From the NCBI GenBank assembly GCA_009869945.1, contig WIXG01000180.1, forward strand, positions 94,592 through 158,591: a DNA stretch of 64,000 nucleotides, written 5' to 3'. The DNA is from Mesaphorura yosii. Taxonomy: Eukaryota > Arthropoda > Collembola > Poduromorpha > Tullbergiidae. The translations under genes were made by a program, and so were the position numbers. Below, in pieces: positions 34,501 to 48,400 of the stretch; the first letter of the stretch is position 1, and every line of letters starts with the position of its first letter. Under the pieces are notes generated by a model that was not told where the DNA came from, ran no database searches, and worked only from the letters and a program-made list of their open reading frames with translations.

Positions 34501-37500
34501 AAGTATCGAATTTCATCAGACAGGACCCAAAAGACAACGGACTTAGGAAAGCACTCGACTCAGCACATTGTAGGATCCCAAAGATGACATAAATCGAAAA
34601 TATTATTACGGAGCGACGACTACGGTCACGAGAGTCGGATTTTCAGTTTCATGGCGAAAGGTCAAAAGAGGACAAGTCAATGGCTTATGAAATCATGAGC
34701 AGAAAAAAATTGGGGAATGAAAACATCTGAACGTGCAACTTCAACAGTTATTTGGTCTCGTGCTCAGAAGCGCTACGTTACGCTGCAACAATATAAATGT
34801 CTGTAATGTCGTTCAATATTTTATGCGAAGGAACCGAGGCGCGCCTTGTCCCACACTTGAAGCCAGCAGTCATGCGTCGACACACTGAAAGAAAAGTACA
34901 ACTTTCGACTGTATCTGTTTCTTGTTGTGGAAGTTTAGTGGCTGGCGAGGAGGCGCAGATACTTTCCCTCATTCCGAAAACATGTGAGCGTCTGGCACGT
35001 CTCAACGACCTCCTTTCTTATTATTACTCCACTAAATTTCGAGTAGTGCCGATCGTTCAACGTTTCGCACACAATAACGATAGATCTACCTAACATTTAT
35101 AAATGATGTAATCCTATGTTCGCATTAGTATGCACTGGTATAAGCTAGCACACAAATTGTCCAAGTTTTTGCAAAGTGATTCTAAATCACACAATCTGAT
35201 TGTCTCTAGACGTGTTCCATACGATAGTTGGCAATAGTTAAGTGAAACCTTCATAACTCAATTCTAGCATCAATACACTACGACTTGAGAAGGTGACGAC
35301 GACTGCTGCTGCGTTACAATATCAAAGATAGGAACTAACATTCAAGATTGCTACAATTTCAATAATGGCATAGATGCTATCGAGTAATAGCAACTACGCA
35401 TGAAATCAAACCATAAACTCATACAAACTACGGCACACGAGACTCTAAGTAGGTTTCGTGCGAGTTAGAGCTCAAAACACCGTCTTGAACGCCTGACGCA
35501 CCTTCGGGACAACGATTCAACACATGTTGGCTGGCTGGGTTTCTTTGTACACAGGTCAACAGTAAAGATGACATTTCAAAATAAAATGGTGTTAGCTTTC
35601 TTCCTTAGGAAAGAGTTGAGCTGATCGGCCTTATCTTAGTCTAATGATCAAATTGCCCATTTGAAGTGGGTCTCCTGCGATAGCCTGCAACTAGTTTCAA
35701 CAATAATTTATATTTCGCATTACTTCTCTAACAAAAATACTTTGATTCTCGATACTCCAATCGATCAATACAATTTGGAACAAATAGATTCTCTGCTTTA
35801 TAAAATGTGAATCTGAGCTTAGCGTTTAGCTCTTGAGAGATGCTCTGAACTAAATATTTGGTATGCATAAGTTCACAAACTGAATTCAGGTAGGTAGATT
35901 TGCATATCACATAGACGTCAAACATGCGTTTTTGTTCTTGTGTTGTTTCTCGGATTGGAGAAGTCAGTGAAGGAAAGGGATTACAATAATAGAATCGTAC
36001 ATACTGTTGCGATGATGGCGGAATAAACAAGTTCTTTCGACTCTCACCGAGGAACGGCGACCACGAGCTCTCACATTGAACGAACAGGGGTCCATGTGGT
36101 ACTCTGAAATGCATACAAAAAACACACTTAGTTATGCAAAATGCTCCACTGGACATCAATTCGAGTTGGCAGTGCTCTCCGACAAAATTAATTTAATTTT
36201 GTGATACTCTCCCATTGAAGCCAAGCACAACATTTATTTACACACTCGCGCACGAAATCGACTGCGGCTTTACTCGTTTCCTGACATGCCTCACAATCGA
36301 CTTCGGATTTATTAATGCGAATCCGAGAGTCCAATACTGCTTTCTTTTTCTGCCCGGCCCCAAGCCATGGAATATCAAATACTGGGCCGCATTCCTGCAG
36401 GTGCCACATGAAATGAAATGGGCTCGACTGCGCAGACGGTCGAAACTAATCGAATAGTGCTGTATTAAGGATATTCACATGAAAGTGATTGTCTCCTGAC
36501 ACAAATTGATGCCCGTGCTCGATGTGAAGGAACATCCTTCCAAGAAGTCGGAGGCTCCAATCTGGGAAACAGCGGAGCCGTGAGCCGAGTACAGGGACAA
36601 TAGAGATGGATGGAGTCTCAATTTCAGTCTTGCCAGGCTCTTCTCAACTTTCTGGGACTGACAAGAATTCAAATATTTCTCAAGGGGAGGACATGACTTG
36701 AATCGCCGAATAAGTCAAATTTACGCCACACAAACTTTTGCGTCCGGGCTTTGGAGTTTATGCCGGGATAAATTGTGCATGCAGCCATTTATTAGGGCAG
36801 GCCGTCGCATCATACTTTACTTTACGAGAGAAAGCATTACTATGTGTTATAATAAACAAGTTGCGAGTAGTTCCTTTTCCTCGTAAAGCTCACTGCCATG
36901 CCATGTCGTGGCGGACATGCCATTTTATGTTTAATGCGCCCCAATGTTGCAATTTGCATAAAGAGAAGCCTGAAAACTCAGTGCTTATTTTCTGCAAGCA
37001 CTCATGGAGTAGACTGGAAGTTTGTGCAAGAGGGAAGCGAAAGCAGAAAGAAGGGAATTATCGAAATATGAAGTGAATATGGGGCGAGTTAACCCACTGC
37101 ATCCATCTTGCAACATAATAGAACAGAAAAATGAATTGCTAATGCAGGACTGCCCGGCTGCTGTGCCTAATGCATTGCTCAATCTAATTTGGTGTAAAAA
37201 TTGAAATACATTCAAGTGTAGGCAAAAGCGAGACCAAGTACGATGTTGCAGGATTAATAAATGTATATCTACATAACAATTTGAATATACGCCCATCAGC
37301 TACGAAATCAAACAGTATTAGTCCTATAAAATACGTGGCAGAAATATGCATATCTCATTTGCAATTCAGCACTCGCTGATGAGCTAAGCTTTAACCACGG
37401 ACAAACTTTCACTGCGACAAGAATCCACAGCGATGCTACCTTCCCATTGCCTTGCCTTGCCTGAATTCATTCCTCGCAGATAACACAGAATTGTCCCGCT

Positions 37501-39436
37501 CTCGCCTACGATTCAACCCGTTTCCAGTAAGCCCACTCCGTTCGAAGTCAAATCCGTACTCAAATATTACAAACATTATTATTGACTCATGTAAATTATA
37601 ACATGTTTGCCCAGGGGAACAAAAAGACGGAGAACAGTTTCTACATGAGAGTCCTTAAATATGACTCGATGGTCCAACGCACGGTGAGGAACGGAGACTC
37701 ACTGTTCGCGAGCATGCGATCGGCCAGCAGGAAGCAATACAAAATGCAGTGGTCTTGGGAGTTGGAGCTGAATTTGGAATGTTACTGGGAGCTGAGCCGG
37801 AGAAAGACGAAGCAACAAAGTTTCGCCAAACACGCAGACCCGCTTAAGTTAGTTGGTATTATGCTCAGCGTGCGGAGGATTATGGAACAGTCAACTGCCT
37901 TCGAGACTGTGACATTTTCGATTTTCTCTGCAAAAATGCACGGGAAAATCTAATTGGAAAATATAGTCGAGTTGGCAGAGGAGGGTTTGGTCGGTAAATA
38001 TGCGGTATATTGGCGAAGTGATAATATAAAGAAAACAATGTCACCAGTCCCCGCACAAAGTGTTGGAAGGAAACTCAGACAAACTGCGTTATTATTATTA
38101 TACAATATCAGTCTCGGTACGGCCGCTCGTAATGTTATGCTACTTTGATCGATTTTTGTAAGACACGTCGTGTGCACTCATTTTGAAAATCAACATTGCT
38201 CCGAATTTGAGCGCGACAGAGGCAGAGCGGTAGCGGTAGATTGACACGGGAAAGAGAGAAAATGTAATAGAAAGTGAAAGTGGAATAAAATCGCTTGAGG
38301 AGTGAGAAAGGAGTTGTTATGTACTGTGAATGAAATTCTCCGCCGATATGAGATTCTCGTTTATTGATAATGGAAGAAAATGAATCCGGCGTCGTCCCAG
38401 CCGGCAAAGGTACCTTGGAGCAAATCGTCGCGGCACTAATAGCAATGGTTGGTTGGGTTTGGCGAGGCAAGAAATGATTTCACAGGTGAAATGGTTAATG
38501 GATGAACCACGTCTCATCCTCGTCTCGTCAAATAATTCACACAATCTCTCGCTCTTTGCCTGGGACAAAAGACTCGCACGAGATAATCATCATATTTCAC
38601 CAGCGGACAAGTACAAAGAGCATGGTGTGTGAACAAACTCATTCTCAGCTTCATTAAATGCGTACGGGCGGACATCAACGCTGTACCCCGGAGTACGAAA
38701 CTGATGTTCAGACAGGATATTACACCCATAAACTACTTCAACAATATGCTCTGTGTGCTAACGCCACGTTGTAATTGCAAATGTTGTCATGACAGGAGCA
38801 CAACGTGCCACTTGAATTATTCGCGACTCATCAACCCTCCTCGTAAGCCACTGAACCAAGAACGTGATAATGAGCATGACCCAAGAACGAGATTAAGGTG
38901 CCATGAATTGAGAACTACTGTCACTAGCAGTATTCAATAGGTTCGAGCAACTGAATTAAGTGAAAAACACTTGACTCTACTCAGTCTCAGTTATGAATGT
39001 ATGGAAGTTAGTGTCAATTAAAATAATGACTTCCGAATAATCAGGCAAAGAAATCGCCAATGAAATCCACGTGGAACTGGAGTTGAGACGCTTTCTGTAA
39101 ACATGGTAGGAAACCTTCGGCAGTATGGTGTATTTTCTGTTCCGTCCCGTCATAATTATGCACTTATTCTCAAACATGTGGTTAAGAGACATGAACCTAA
39201 TTAATGAATCGGTGCGAGTACCTTTTCTTGTGTAAATAACAAGACAATGTACGTTTGAATTAAGAGATGAGCGTGGGAGTCACTTACCGAGGTCTGTGTA
39301 GATGAGCTGCACTTGCACTTTCCAAAGAGATCAGAATCAGAAGAATTATAGTTTAGCAACTTCTACACGCTACTTCACAAAAATATATTAGTAGTTAATT
39401 GACGTAGACGTTAATACTTTAGAAACTAGAATCGCC
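25551..39436. other. 14-kb gene desert between PGK and synaptotagmin-7
   Basis: Holds the PGK promoter at the left end and the synaptotagmin-7 3'UTR at the right end. I read both strands and found no open frame with domain-like content or a splice chain. The longest frames (35728-36159 minus, 37582-37953 plus, 34104-34424 minus) are unremarkable. The sequence is moderately AT-rich, rich in homeodomain-like TAATTA/TTAATTA strings, and shows no long repeat. A perfect ATGCATGCATGCAT palindrome lies at 30265-30278. No tRNA with both A and B boxes was found. Confidence 0.5.
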
Positions 39437-42400
39437 CTACTCAGGTTTGAGCCTATGCCACTGAACAACAGTCTGACGGGGTTTGGTGATCATGTCTTGC
39501 CAGTGCTTGGTTTCCGATGCACCCGTTCCGTTTTTGCCTGAAATTGTGAAATCAGCATTCAGTCGTAATTTTCGTAATTACGCAGAACCTAAATTAAATG
39601 CATATTTACTTAAGGTACAAAGCAAAGTGGGGAACGCCATCAAATTAGACGACAAATAAAAGGGCCATGAATGTCTTTATGCGACTAATTAATATGTAAA
39701 TGCGAAAAACAAGGACAGATCGATAATTTCATGGGAAAGATGAAAGTAGACTCACCAGCTAACAGAATTCTGCCAATGAGCTCATTTCTTCCAATGTTGT
39801 CAAAGTCCATGACTAAAACGTCAAGTGAGCACTCACGAATTTTTTCCCATGGCACATTGAAAGTAAATGTTTCATTAAAAACAGGATTTAAAGTGCACTT
39901 GTAAACCGGTGTTTTTCGTTTCTCGATTCGTTTGTCTCCAAATTGAAGCCAGACTTTCACGTAGGGGTCTGTCAAACAACATAACATTTCAGTAAGTACC
40001 ACATCGGACCTGCGAGTTTGTCATGGCCAACCATTATTTTGCCAACGCATTTCGTAGCCTGGCCGAAGCCATCCAAGGCACCTGTGCTTTCTGCCGACAG
40101 CACTGGCCAATGCGCAGTCATCGATTACGTCGGACTTTCGGTTACTTGTTTACTCGGTTGCAGTCAGGCTCGCCATTTTTCAGAGACAGACTTCGCAAAT
40201 ACGATAATCAGAGGAATTACTTACCGGACTTTCCATTAATATCTTTGGCCTTTAAGTTTCTTGCTTTGAGTAAGGTCAACGTCAGTGTGCTATTTGTCGG
40301 ATGATAGCAGAGAGAGACAAGGAGTTCACCACATTTGTCTTTTGCCGGCGGTTTTAGAGCTTTCCTGGTGATGAATAAATTGATGAATTAGAAAATGCAT
40401 GTACTATTTGTCACCGGGTTTATTTGTTTGTTAGGATGCGTTATTACATTGCATTGCGCACTTTAATAAATCTTACCAGAAATTAGGCTTTTCCGAAAAA
40501 TCCACCTGTAAACACATAAAATTCTTCAATCTCAAAATCCTGCCTCGACCTTCCGCGAATGTAATGGCAGTCTTAAGTACGCATCGAGACAACAGAAACA
40601 CGCATTAACACGGGTCCATGAAGATACAACTGATGAAATAGTTGATGGTTTCCATTTCTGGGCACACATTGCGGTCTGCACATATTTTATGAGTTGTAGG
40701 TTAGGTTTACGGCTTATATGGGCACGGAGCGGAGAAACGTTAAGCCCATCATAAACAGTGAGAAAATAGAGTGAGAGAACCTAGCCGACAGAAAATTCCA
40801 TTCTGCAGTATCAAGTCATAAACTCGGGCTATAATATTTCAGGGGAAGTGCTGGGCAGAGAAAGCACCTCGCAAAATAGAATTCTCTTTCGCGCGAAGTA
40901 TTCCGACTAACATCAAGATCCTTCCTTTCCGTCTCTCGCATCGTTTGCCCTGCTTCACACATAAATAAAAACTGTTTTCGGTGAAATGAAATTGCCTTTT
41001 TGCTCGCTTTCTCGCAACCTCCACTTTTCTCGCTTGCTCTTTCTCCCCAGGCAAAAGACTGCTCCACTCACAAACTTGACTAGCTTCCGTGAAAGACAGG
41101 AGCCTGGAAATGGCTTTTAATTGGAGAGAGCACGAGGACTTCGCTTCAAGTGAGAATGTGTCTCACCCTGGTCGGTGACATTAATGTTGGCTTTCTGTGG
41201 CTCAAACATCACGACTTGAACTTGCGCATTTATTAAAGAGCGATGAATGCTTCGAGTATGGGATAACGAGTATAAAAGCTGAGGCGCGATAATCTTTATC
41301 TCTATACCTGACAAAGTGGAAGAAATATTTCTCCAATGGAATCATCTCTGGAGAAACGATCATAGTCAAAGACGTGAAGATGCAAGACTCGGCTTTGTAG
41401 TTTTTGAATAGGAAACCCTGGAAAGTATAAGAAAGAAGATTAGATGGTACTCATCCATATTGCAAAGATTATTCATAGAAATTGTACAATATGATATGCA
41501 TAGAATTGTGCGTGAATTTGAATAACACACCAACAACACCCCCAAAAAGATTTAATGCTTAGACTTTGCATTCGCATTCGTCTTGAAAAGGAAAAGCGCA
41601 ATGGGAAAAAGCTAGCGAGTCTCAAAAGGTCGAAGAGCAAAGCTAGAATACATCATCTCGTGCTCCCTCGTAAAGCATAACCGTCTGGCATCCTCTCCTC
41701 AATTCTCCGGCTTCATACCCTCGTAACTTTTTCCAGCACTCAAAGGAGAAAAATGCATCAAAATATTCAAATCCTGTTTCGTACGCACAACTTTTAACGT
41801 ATGCATTAAACAAGTCGCATTTCGAGTTTCGCCTGCTGGTCGCTAAAACTTTAAAGTGTAATCAACTTTTCCTTTCAAGCAACGGTTTTGTTTCAATTCA
41901 AAAGTCTTTCATTCGTATCCACTCAGAATGTGAACATAACAGCAGCATTGAGGCGCAAGGTCCATATGCTACGCTCAATGAGATTATAAATTCAATACAC
42001 TATTCATTGTTGACTTTATCATTTTGGCTGTAAATGTGTTTAATCCCCAAACAATGATTTGACACACGCTTTGTGGCCGCACTCATCAATCGTTAATAAA
42101 TTGCGGGGATCCAAGCGCACGGCAGAGTTTAAGAGCACTGAGCTGAATTTTGCTGCTCACGCGTACAATTTCAACTGAACTTTTTGTTCATTTTCATTTA
42201 TACGGCTTCAAATGGTGAAATAACGAATAAGTTCATTTGTTGCTGGCTCCAATACGATGGTAAGTCCAACGTTGGAAAATTAGGTCCTGGGGATCAATAT
42301 TCACTATCCGAGTATAATTTCGCAGCAGCAAAGCCATATTCGGTTAATCTAGCATCTGGCTTTCGGTGGGACAAACAAAAATATGTTGAGCCTCTTGGTG

Positions 42401-45400
42401 AGCATACAGACATGGGCCACCGCACAAACGGACGCTGGAGTCGGAACTTCCTTTTCCTTTGTTACAAGAGCCTGACACTAATCCCGAACAAATTGGAAAG
42501 ATAGCTTTGGAGGGTGCTTCAAATGCAAAGTGACTATTAGCCGGACAAGATGCTGAGGCTGAACATATTAAATCCGTGTGTGGTGGAGTACGGCTTCAGG
42601 GATCGTCGGATTACGTCCGTTAAGAATGAGAACGCGAATGTGAAATTGCATTTGGCTCCCAAGCCTCGAAAGCACTCTTCGTAAATTAGAAGAAGCTCAA
42701 TAAGAGTAAATGTCAATTCGGACCGAGATTACACCCTTAATTAAGGCCTTAGCTAACACGTTAACAGTCTGAGTTGCTGCCTCAGAAATAGACCTTTGCC
42801 CTTCGGCCAAGCTGCCTGGCGAGTAGAAATATAGTTAACCGCAAGGTGCGGAGAATGCGTGGGACGACGAGGCTTGGGCACTTTTCTGCACGCTTGGAAC
42901 CTCTCTAACTTTATATTGGTTTACGCGCAATCAATCCGCCCCAATCAAGATGCTGCCATTTCAGTTCTCCGAGAAGCGTATTGACGGTGACAAGGAGAGT
43001 GGAGCGACAACGACGGTGTGCTATTAAATTTCTGTTAAAGGAAATCAATATTCAAAAATGCATGGGCGTTGTTGGCATTCTGCTGTTCGAGAACAATCAG
43101 TGCTGTGCTGCGTAACGGCATTAACAGCCTCGCTCGTTCTCCTTTCAAGACATTTAATCATTATTATTAAAAACGCACAAGCCAAGAGCGTCTAAGAGGC
43201 TGAGCTGAGCACCAATACCGAAAAGTATGAATGCGCTACAAATTGAATTGGAAAATACTTTTCCCGTCTCACTTGAATGCGATTGTGAATTCCTTCCTTT
43301 GCAAATCTCTTTTCGTAGTTTCTCTTATCTGGTCTGTAATGGGATATTCGACGAAGAAAAATGAAATTCTCTCACCTTCAAAGTACAATGTTTCGTTCCA
43401 TCTTGGATTCAGAGTTCGTCTTTTGATTTTGGTTTCGAGTCGATGTTTCTTATCTGGGAGAAGTGTAACGCGAACATAAGGATCCGAAGTGCCAGAGATA
43501 TCCTTTGCAGGAAGATCTTTCCCCTGGAGAGATTCGAAGAAAGAGAGACGAGTATAAAGCATTTTAAAGTTCAAATCTTTGCACCCATTTATCATGTTGA
43601 GATGCACGCGCTTCCAGACGCCTCAATAATGGATTGTCTTCATAGCGCATGCACGCATGCAGCCATCATTTATTCTAATCTGAGAGATTGTCAAGATTAA
43701 GAGCGTGTCAGATAAAATGCTAATTTTCATAATATTCTCTGCGCGCTGCATTCCTTCGTCCTCGCTTTCCATTCTATGTCTGATTCCATGCATAATTACT
43801 CATCCCTTCCATTTCTATCTTTGTTTCTTCCACTTTACTTTACCCATCAATCTAGCACACGTCTCTGACAATGCGCGTCCTTCTAACAAGATGGCACAAG
43901 CAAATGTCAGTTTGTGTTACGTGCGTGCACACGGTATGAATTTCTCACGACCGCGCATATGTGCGTTTGTATTTTTAGCGTGCATTTGAGTTACCTGAAT
44001 AATTCTGAGGATGAGTGTCGTGCTGTCAAAGTCATACTCCAAACTGAAATTGATTTGTCCAACCGAGTCTGTAGCTTCAGCATTATCAATATACATGTCA
44101 ACCAATGATATCGATCTGTTTTGCCAAAATGCCATCTGAAAGTTGTAAGAAACACATTTCCTTGTAAACACAAAGTGAATACGCAACTGTGCGACGGAGA
44201 CCGCGAGAGAGTTTGGCGAAATTCCTCAATCTAATTTGAGGAAGAGGAAATTGTAACTATTTTGTCCCAACTGAATGAAATATTGGAAAGTCAGCCAAGA
44301 AAAGGAACTGGAAGTATGCGACTCGGCCGCAGAATGAATTCCATTAAATCTTTTCGCTCATTTCCAAAGGAAATTTGTGGGCGCGAGAAGGAACGAAGAA
44401 ATCTGTGTGAGGTCTTGTCTGGCTTGTCTCTACAGGTTATTATTATTATTATACTGTATCACTTATTACAAGTATTCTATGATTTCACGAGGGTGGACAA
44501 GCGGGTTGGACTTCCATTTATTTTATTCTAATTGATGTTTCAATATGCGGCACATTCTTTACTTTGGCATGGGCAAATATTGAATGTGGACAAAGAAAAG
44601 GAAAAGATCGCGTTTGATTCAATTAACTCGCGAGATTTTTCCTTCCACCCACTTTCTCCTGTCATTTGGAGTGATTGACATTGAATGGCCCACAGAAGAG
44701 CAGCTGCGATAGTACGAGTGCACATTTCAGCATTTCTGTTCCGATCCGATCCTTTGTCTGTCTGAATTTCCTTTGTTGTGGCATCCTGTTCATAACCCAA
44801 ATCGCGTGAATAAAAGTGAAAAACTTACAGCAGGATGTTGATCTTGTTTCACATTCTGCAGCGACTTGTTCTGCACCGGCGGCGTCTTGGAATCCGGCGT
44901 GACAGCTCCGGCCGAGCTTCCGGGCGAGCCGCTGCTCGGTTGTCCCTTGCTTGTGCCCGCAGTCCTGCATTTCAACAGAGCGTTAGTGTCTCGTACACGT
45001 GCGGGGCGATCTCACGGCATGTAATTATGATATAAAAGAGAAGAAAGAGCCCAAAAGAACAAAATGCTGAGCTACTCTCTAATCTAGGCCGCTACACGTC
45101 GTTTTCGTGCAGCTCCGCTTTATGCGGGACGCTCTGATGCTAATTGCTAATACGAGTGGTGCCTTCGACTACGTAATAGTGTAGATTAATGGCCACGTGT
45201 CATGCACTAACTACGACTTTGTGCGAGGTAGCACTAATTTGTACGATAATAACTGTGATGTACGCATACGGGTTCTTTGTGCAGCGGGAGTGAGTCTAAT
45301 TGCTTCTACTGCAGCAAGCAAGCTAATACGCAATACGCAGACTACAAAGTCACAAGAGTCGGGAGTGAAGGTGAATGCGGCGTGCAATCAAAACCTGTGA

Positions 45401-48400
45401 TTATGGGAGAAGGATTGGGAAGCGGGAGGTACATTGATGCTTGGTAGACTGCTGATTCGCAATTTATCCTTCTTGTGAAGTACAGCACAACACAAGTAAA
45501 TTACCAACAACGACCTTATTAGACTAATAGCGGTGTTGTGCCACCGCGGAGATGAGACCCGAGTTCGCGAGAAAAAGAGAAGAGAAAGAAGAAGTCTAAT
45601 TAAGCGGATGCTTAGTATTGTTAAAACTCTGGCCCTCTCATTTTTACATGTTGTTTGCCAAGTCTTGCCAGCACGAGAAGAAGTCCATTCACCAAGATTA
45701 ACGAGCTGTCTTTCATTCGGCTACAACATAACTTTACTCGAATCTTGCAAATTGGAAGTTTCTTCCTATTTTTTATTCCGCTTTTGTCTCATGCGCTCGA
45801 CCTTCGTGTCGGTCTTACGAGAGGCGAGTCTGAGGAGAAAGGCTCGAGAAAGTGGAAACTGAGGGAAAACATGATGCTCTGAGGCAGTAATCAGTTGAGA
45901 GAAGCAGAATGAGACAGAGTCCTCCAGGACGCTCGTGTACTTGTCGAGATTGTCTTGTTGTTGCTGGAGATTAGAAAGGAAATGCACGAAAGATCGAATA
46001 ATCCTGCCAAATAATGAACCTTATGTACACATATCAGAAAAGTCAAATTTAGGCTACACATCGCGAACGGGTTCCGACAGAGAACGCGAGAAAGAGAGTG
46101 AAAAATTGCCATCAGATGACTTACGAAACATTACTTTCGCCTGTCTTTAATGTTCTCTTGCTCTGCACTTTATCATCACGTCAGAAATATATTTGGCCTT
46201 GTGATGTGTCGTGTCATGTGAAAAGCGAAAGCTAATGAATTGGAACCAAACTAAAATTGGGGCACTGAGCCCTAACGTCGTTATTCAACCAAAAAATACT
46301 GCAAAAACATTCTGGACTGAAATCGTTTATGCATTTCGCACTGCTTGAATAACTTTGAGCCTTTCACTTTGTATTGCTTTCTCTTTTAGAGCCAAGACGA
46401 GGCAGCAGACTTAATGAAGGCGACGGAAAAAGCAGCGTAGCAAAAGTGCAGCAGGAGTTGACTGGAGATGACAAGCTAATGTCTAGGCACGCAGGTTAAA
46501 GAAAGGCTCAAGTTACTTCGAATATTGTATATTCCAACTTTTGAAACATAATACGAAATGGTACAATGTCGTTTTCAGCTAATTTGTATGGTTTCCCACT
46601 CTTCCTTCCCATTCCACATTCTCTGCCAATTCTGATCTCTGATCTTTAACTATGTGAAAGTTCGGAATAAATCCGCTGACACTTGTCGTTCATTTCACAA
46701 TCATCATCAATACAGACATGGAAGAATGCGGAACTTGCCCATGAAACGTAGCTCGTGTGACACAACATTGGACGACCGGTTTCACTAACAAGGTGCTTTG
46801 TGATCTGTTGATAGGAGATTATCCATTGATTTCCTCGATGTGTTTAGCCCGGGCTTAGCTGGCATTATTTCTACTTTACGGCATGTCGCGTTATTAGAAG
46901 CTGAGCCTTCCGAATTTTTGAGCTAGCTAAAAGTGAAAGTGGCACAGGAATCAGCGTTAGCTCTCATTCCTCGTCCCAAGGGTGAATTCTAGAGAAAGAA
47001 AGTTTAAACAATTTTGCGAGCAGTGAAGAGATCTCTGCACTCTGTCTGCCCACGCCAGATTTGTTGAGTGTGGTCTTTCGCTAGAGTGACACGAGATATA
47101 CGTGATTTATTATCAACATTGTCCACACAGCTTTTGAAGGACGCGTGAGAAAATTGCTCGAGGCCTGGGCCAGGAAGCTCATGTTCACCGACCACTTTAA
47201 TTTGCTCAAGTCGGAATGGAAGGAAAACAAACCATTCTGACAGTTATTATAGAAAATGGTTGTCGTGAAAGAATCATGCAATTTAAACGACCTGGCAAAC
47301 CGCCTTTCCAATTTCAGCTGCATATACTCGATATCTTAATAGGCGGTGAGTAACTTGTCATTACGGTAGTTATGGTCTGCTAGTTTCAGTCTGAGTTGTA
47401 TGAGAAGCTTGGACACGAGCAAAGCATCGTGGCAAATTAGAAACTGGAATTACTCGAGTGAATAAAATTCGGAGAACGCGCATTTCTCCCCAGTTGGAAC
47501 ACTGCGCAAAACCCGCACGTGTGTTCGGTTCGGGGTCACACGGAACACGTACAAACGACACGGGTACAGACAGCGGGACACTGCGGGAGGACACAGATCG
47601 ACATGGGCACGTAGTTTGGTGCTGCAAGGTTCTATTGGAGAGGCTTGGACGGACAAAGGAGGAACATAAGTCAGACACACATGGAGACTAGACACAGACA
47701 CAGAGTGGCGAACGACAGAACAGTCATTTCATTTCTGGCCGGCTCGTACTTTTAAGGCATTACTATATTTATACAAAAATACTGTGAAGTAGGGAATTGT
47801 TTAGAAGTCGGTTTGTTACTTCGATAAGTTGCAACTACGATTGTGATCACAGAAACACGTAAAGACACATTTAGCCGAGTACTGCGTTTTAGGTACAAAA
47901 ACAAAACAACGGAAAATGAATATTGTTGTATTCTTACTCAAGTTGCGCCCTATTATGTGGAAGTAGCAGAAGCAGCAGTGAAAATCGATCCCCGTCAAAA
48001 TCAGCAGCAGAACATAAATCACAAATTACTGTCGTTACTTTTCACTGACTCCATCAATAAATGCTTCAATATTATTGTCGTATCGACTCGTATCATTGCA
48101 CAATTCCGGGCTATCATCTCTTCAAAGACGAGCAACATCAACAACCCTACACGGTTCAATACTGCTCAATACGTTTTATACAGACTGCTGGGCCCATGAG
48201 AATAGGACCGGACAGGCAGAAACTTCGACTTTTCTCGCCTTGCCTTTAGCGCTCGCCTTTTGAGTCCGTGCAGCACAAAGTATTGATGCTACCACACTGC
48301 AGGACTTGTCCTAATCTTAGCCTCACCGACAAATAAACATGAGCATCGGCCCGCCTCCTTCGGCTTGTCTATGCAAAGTAAACAAGACGCAGTCGCCAGA

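Noticed and set aside
35728-36159. 143-codon minus-strand frame downstream of synaptotagmin-7
   Set aside because: Cys/Phe/Ser-rich, unlike a folded family, and no exon partners; could be part of a 3'UTR at most.
37582-37953. 123-codon plus-strand frame
   Set aside because: No homology I can recognise and isolated in the gene desert.
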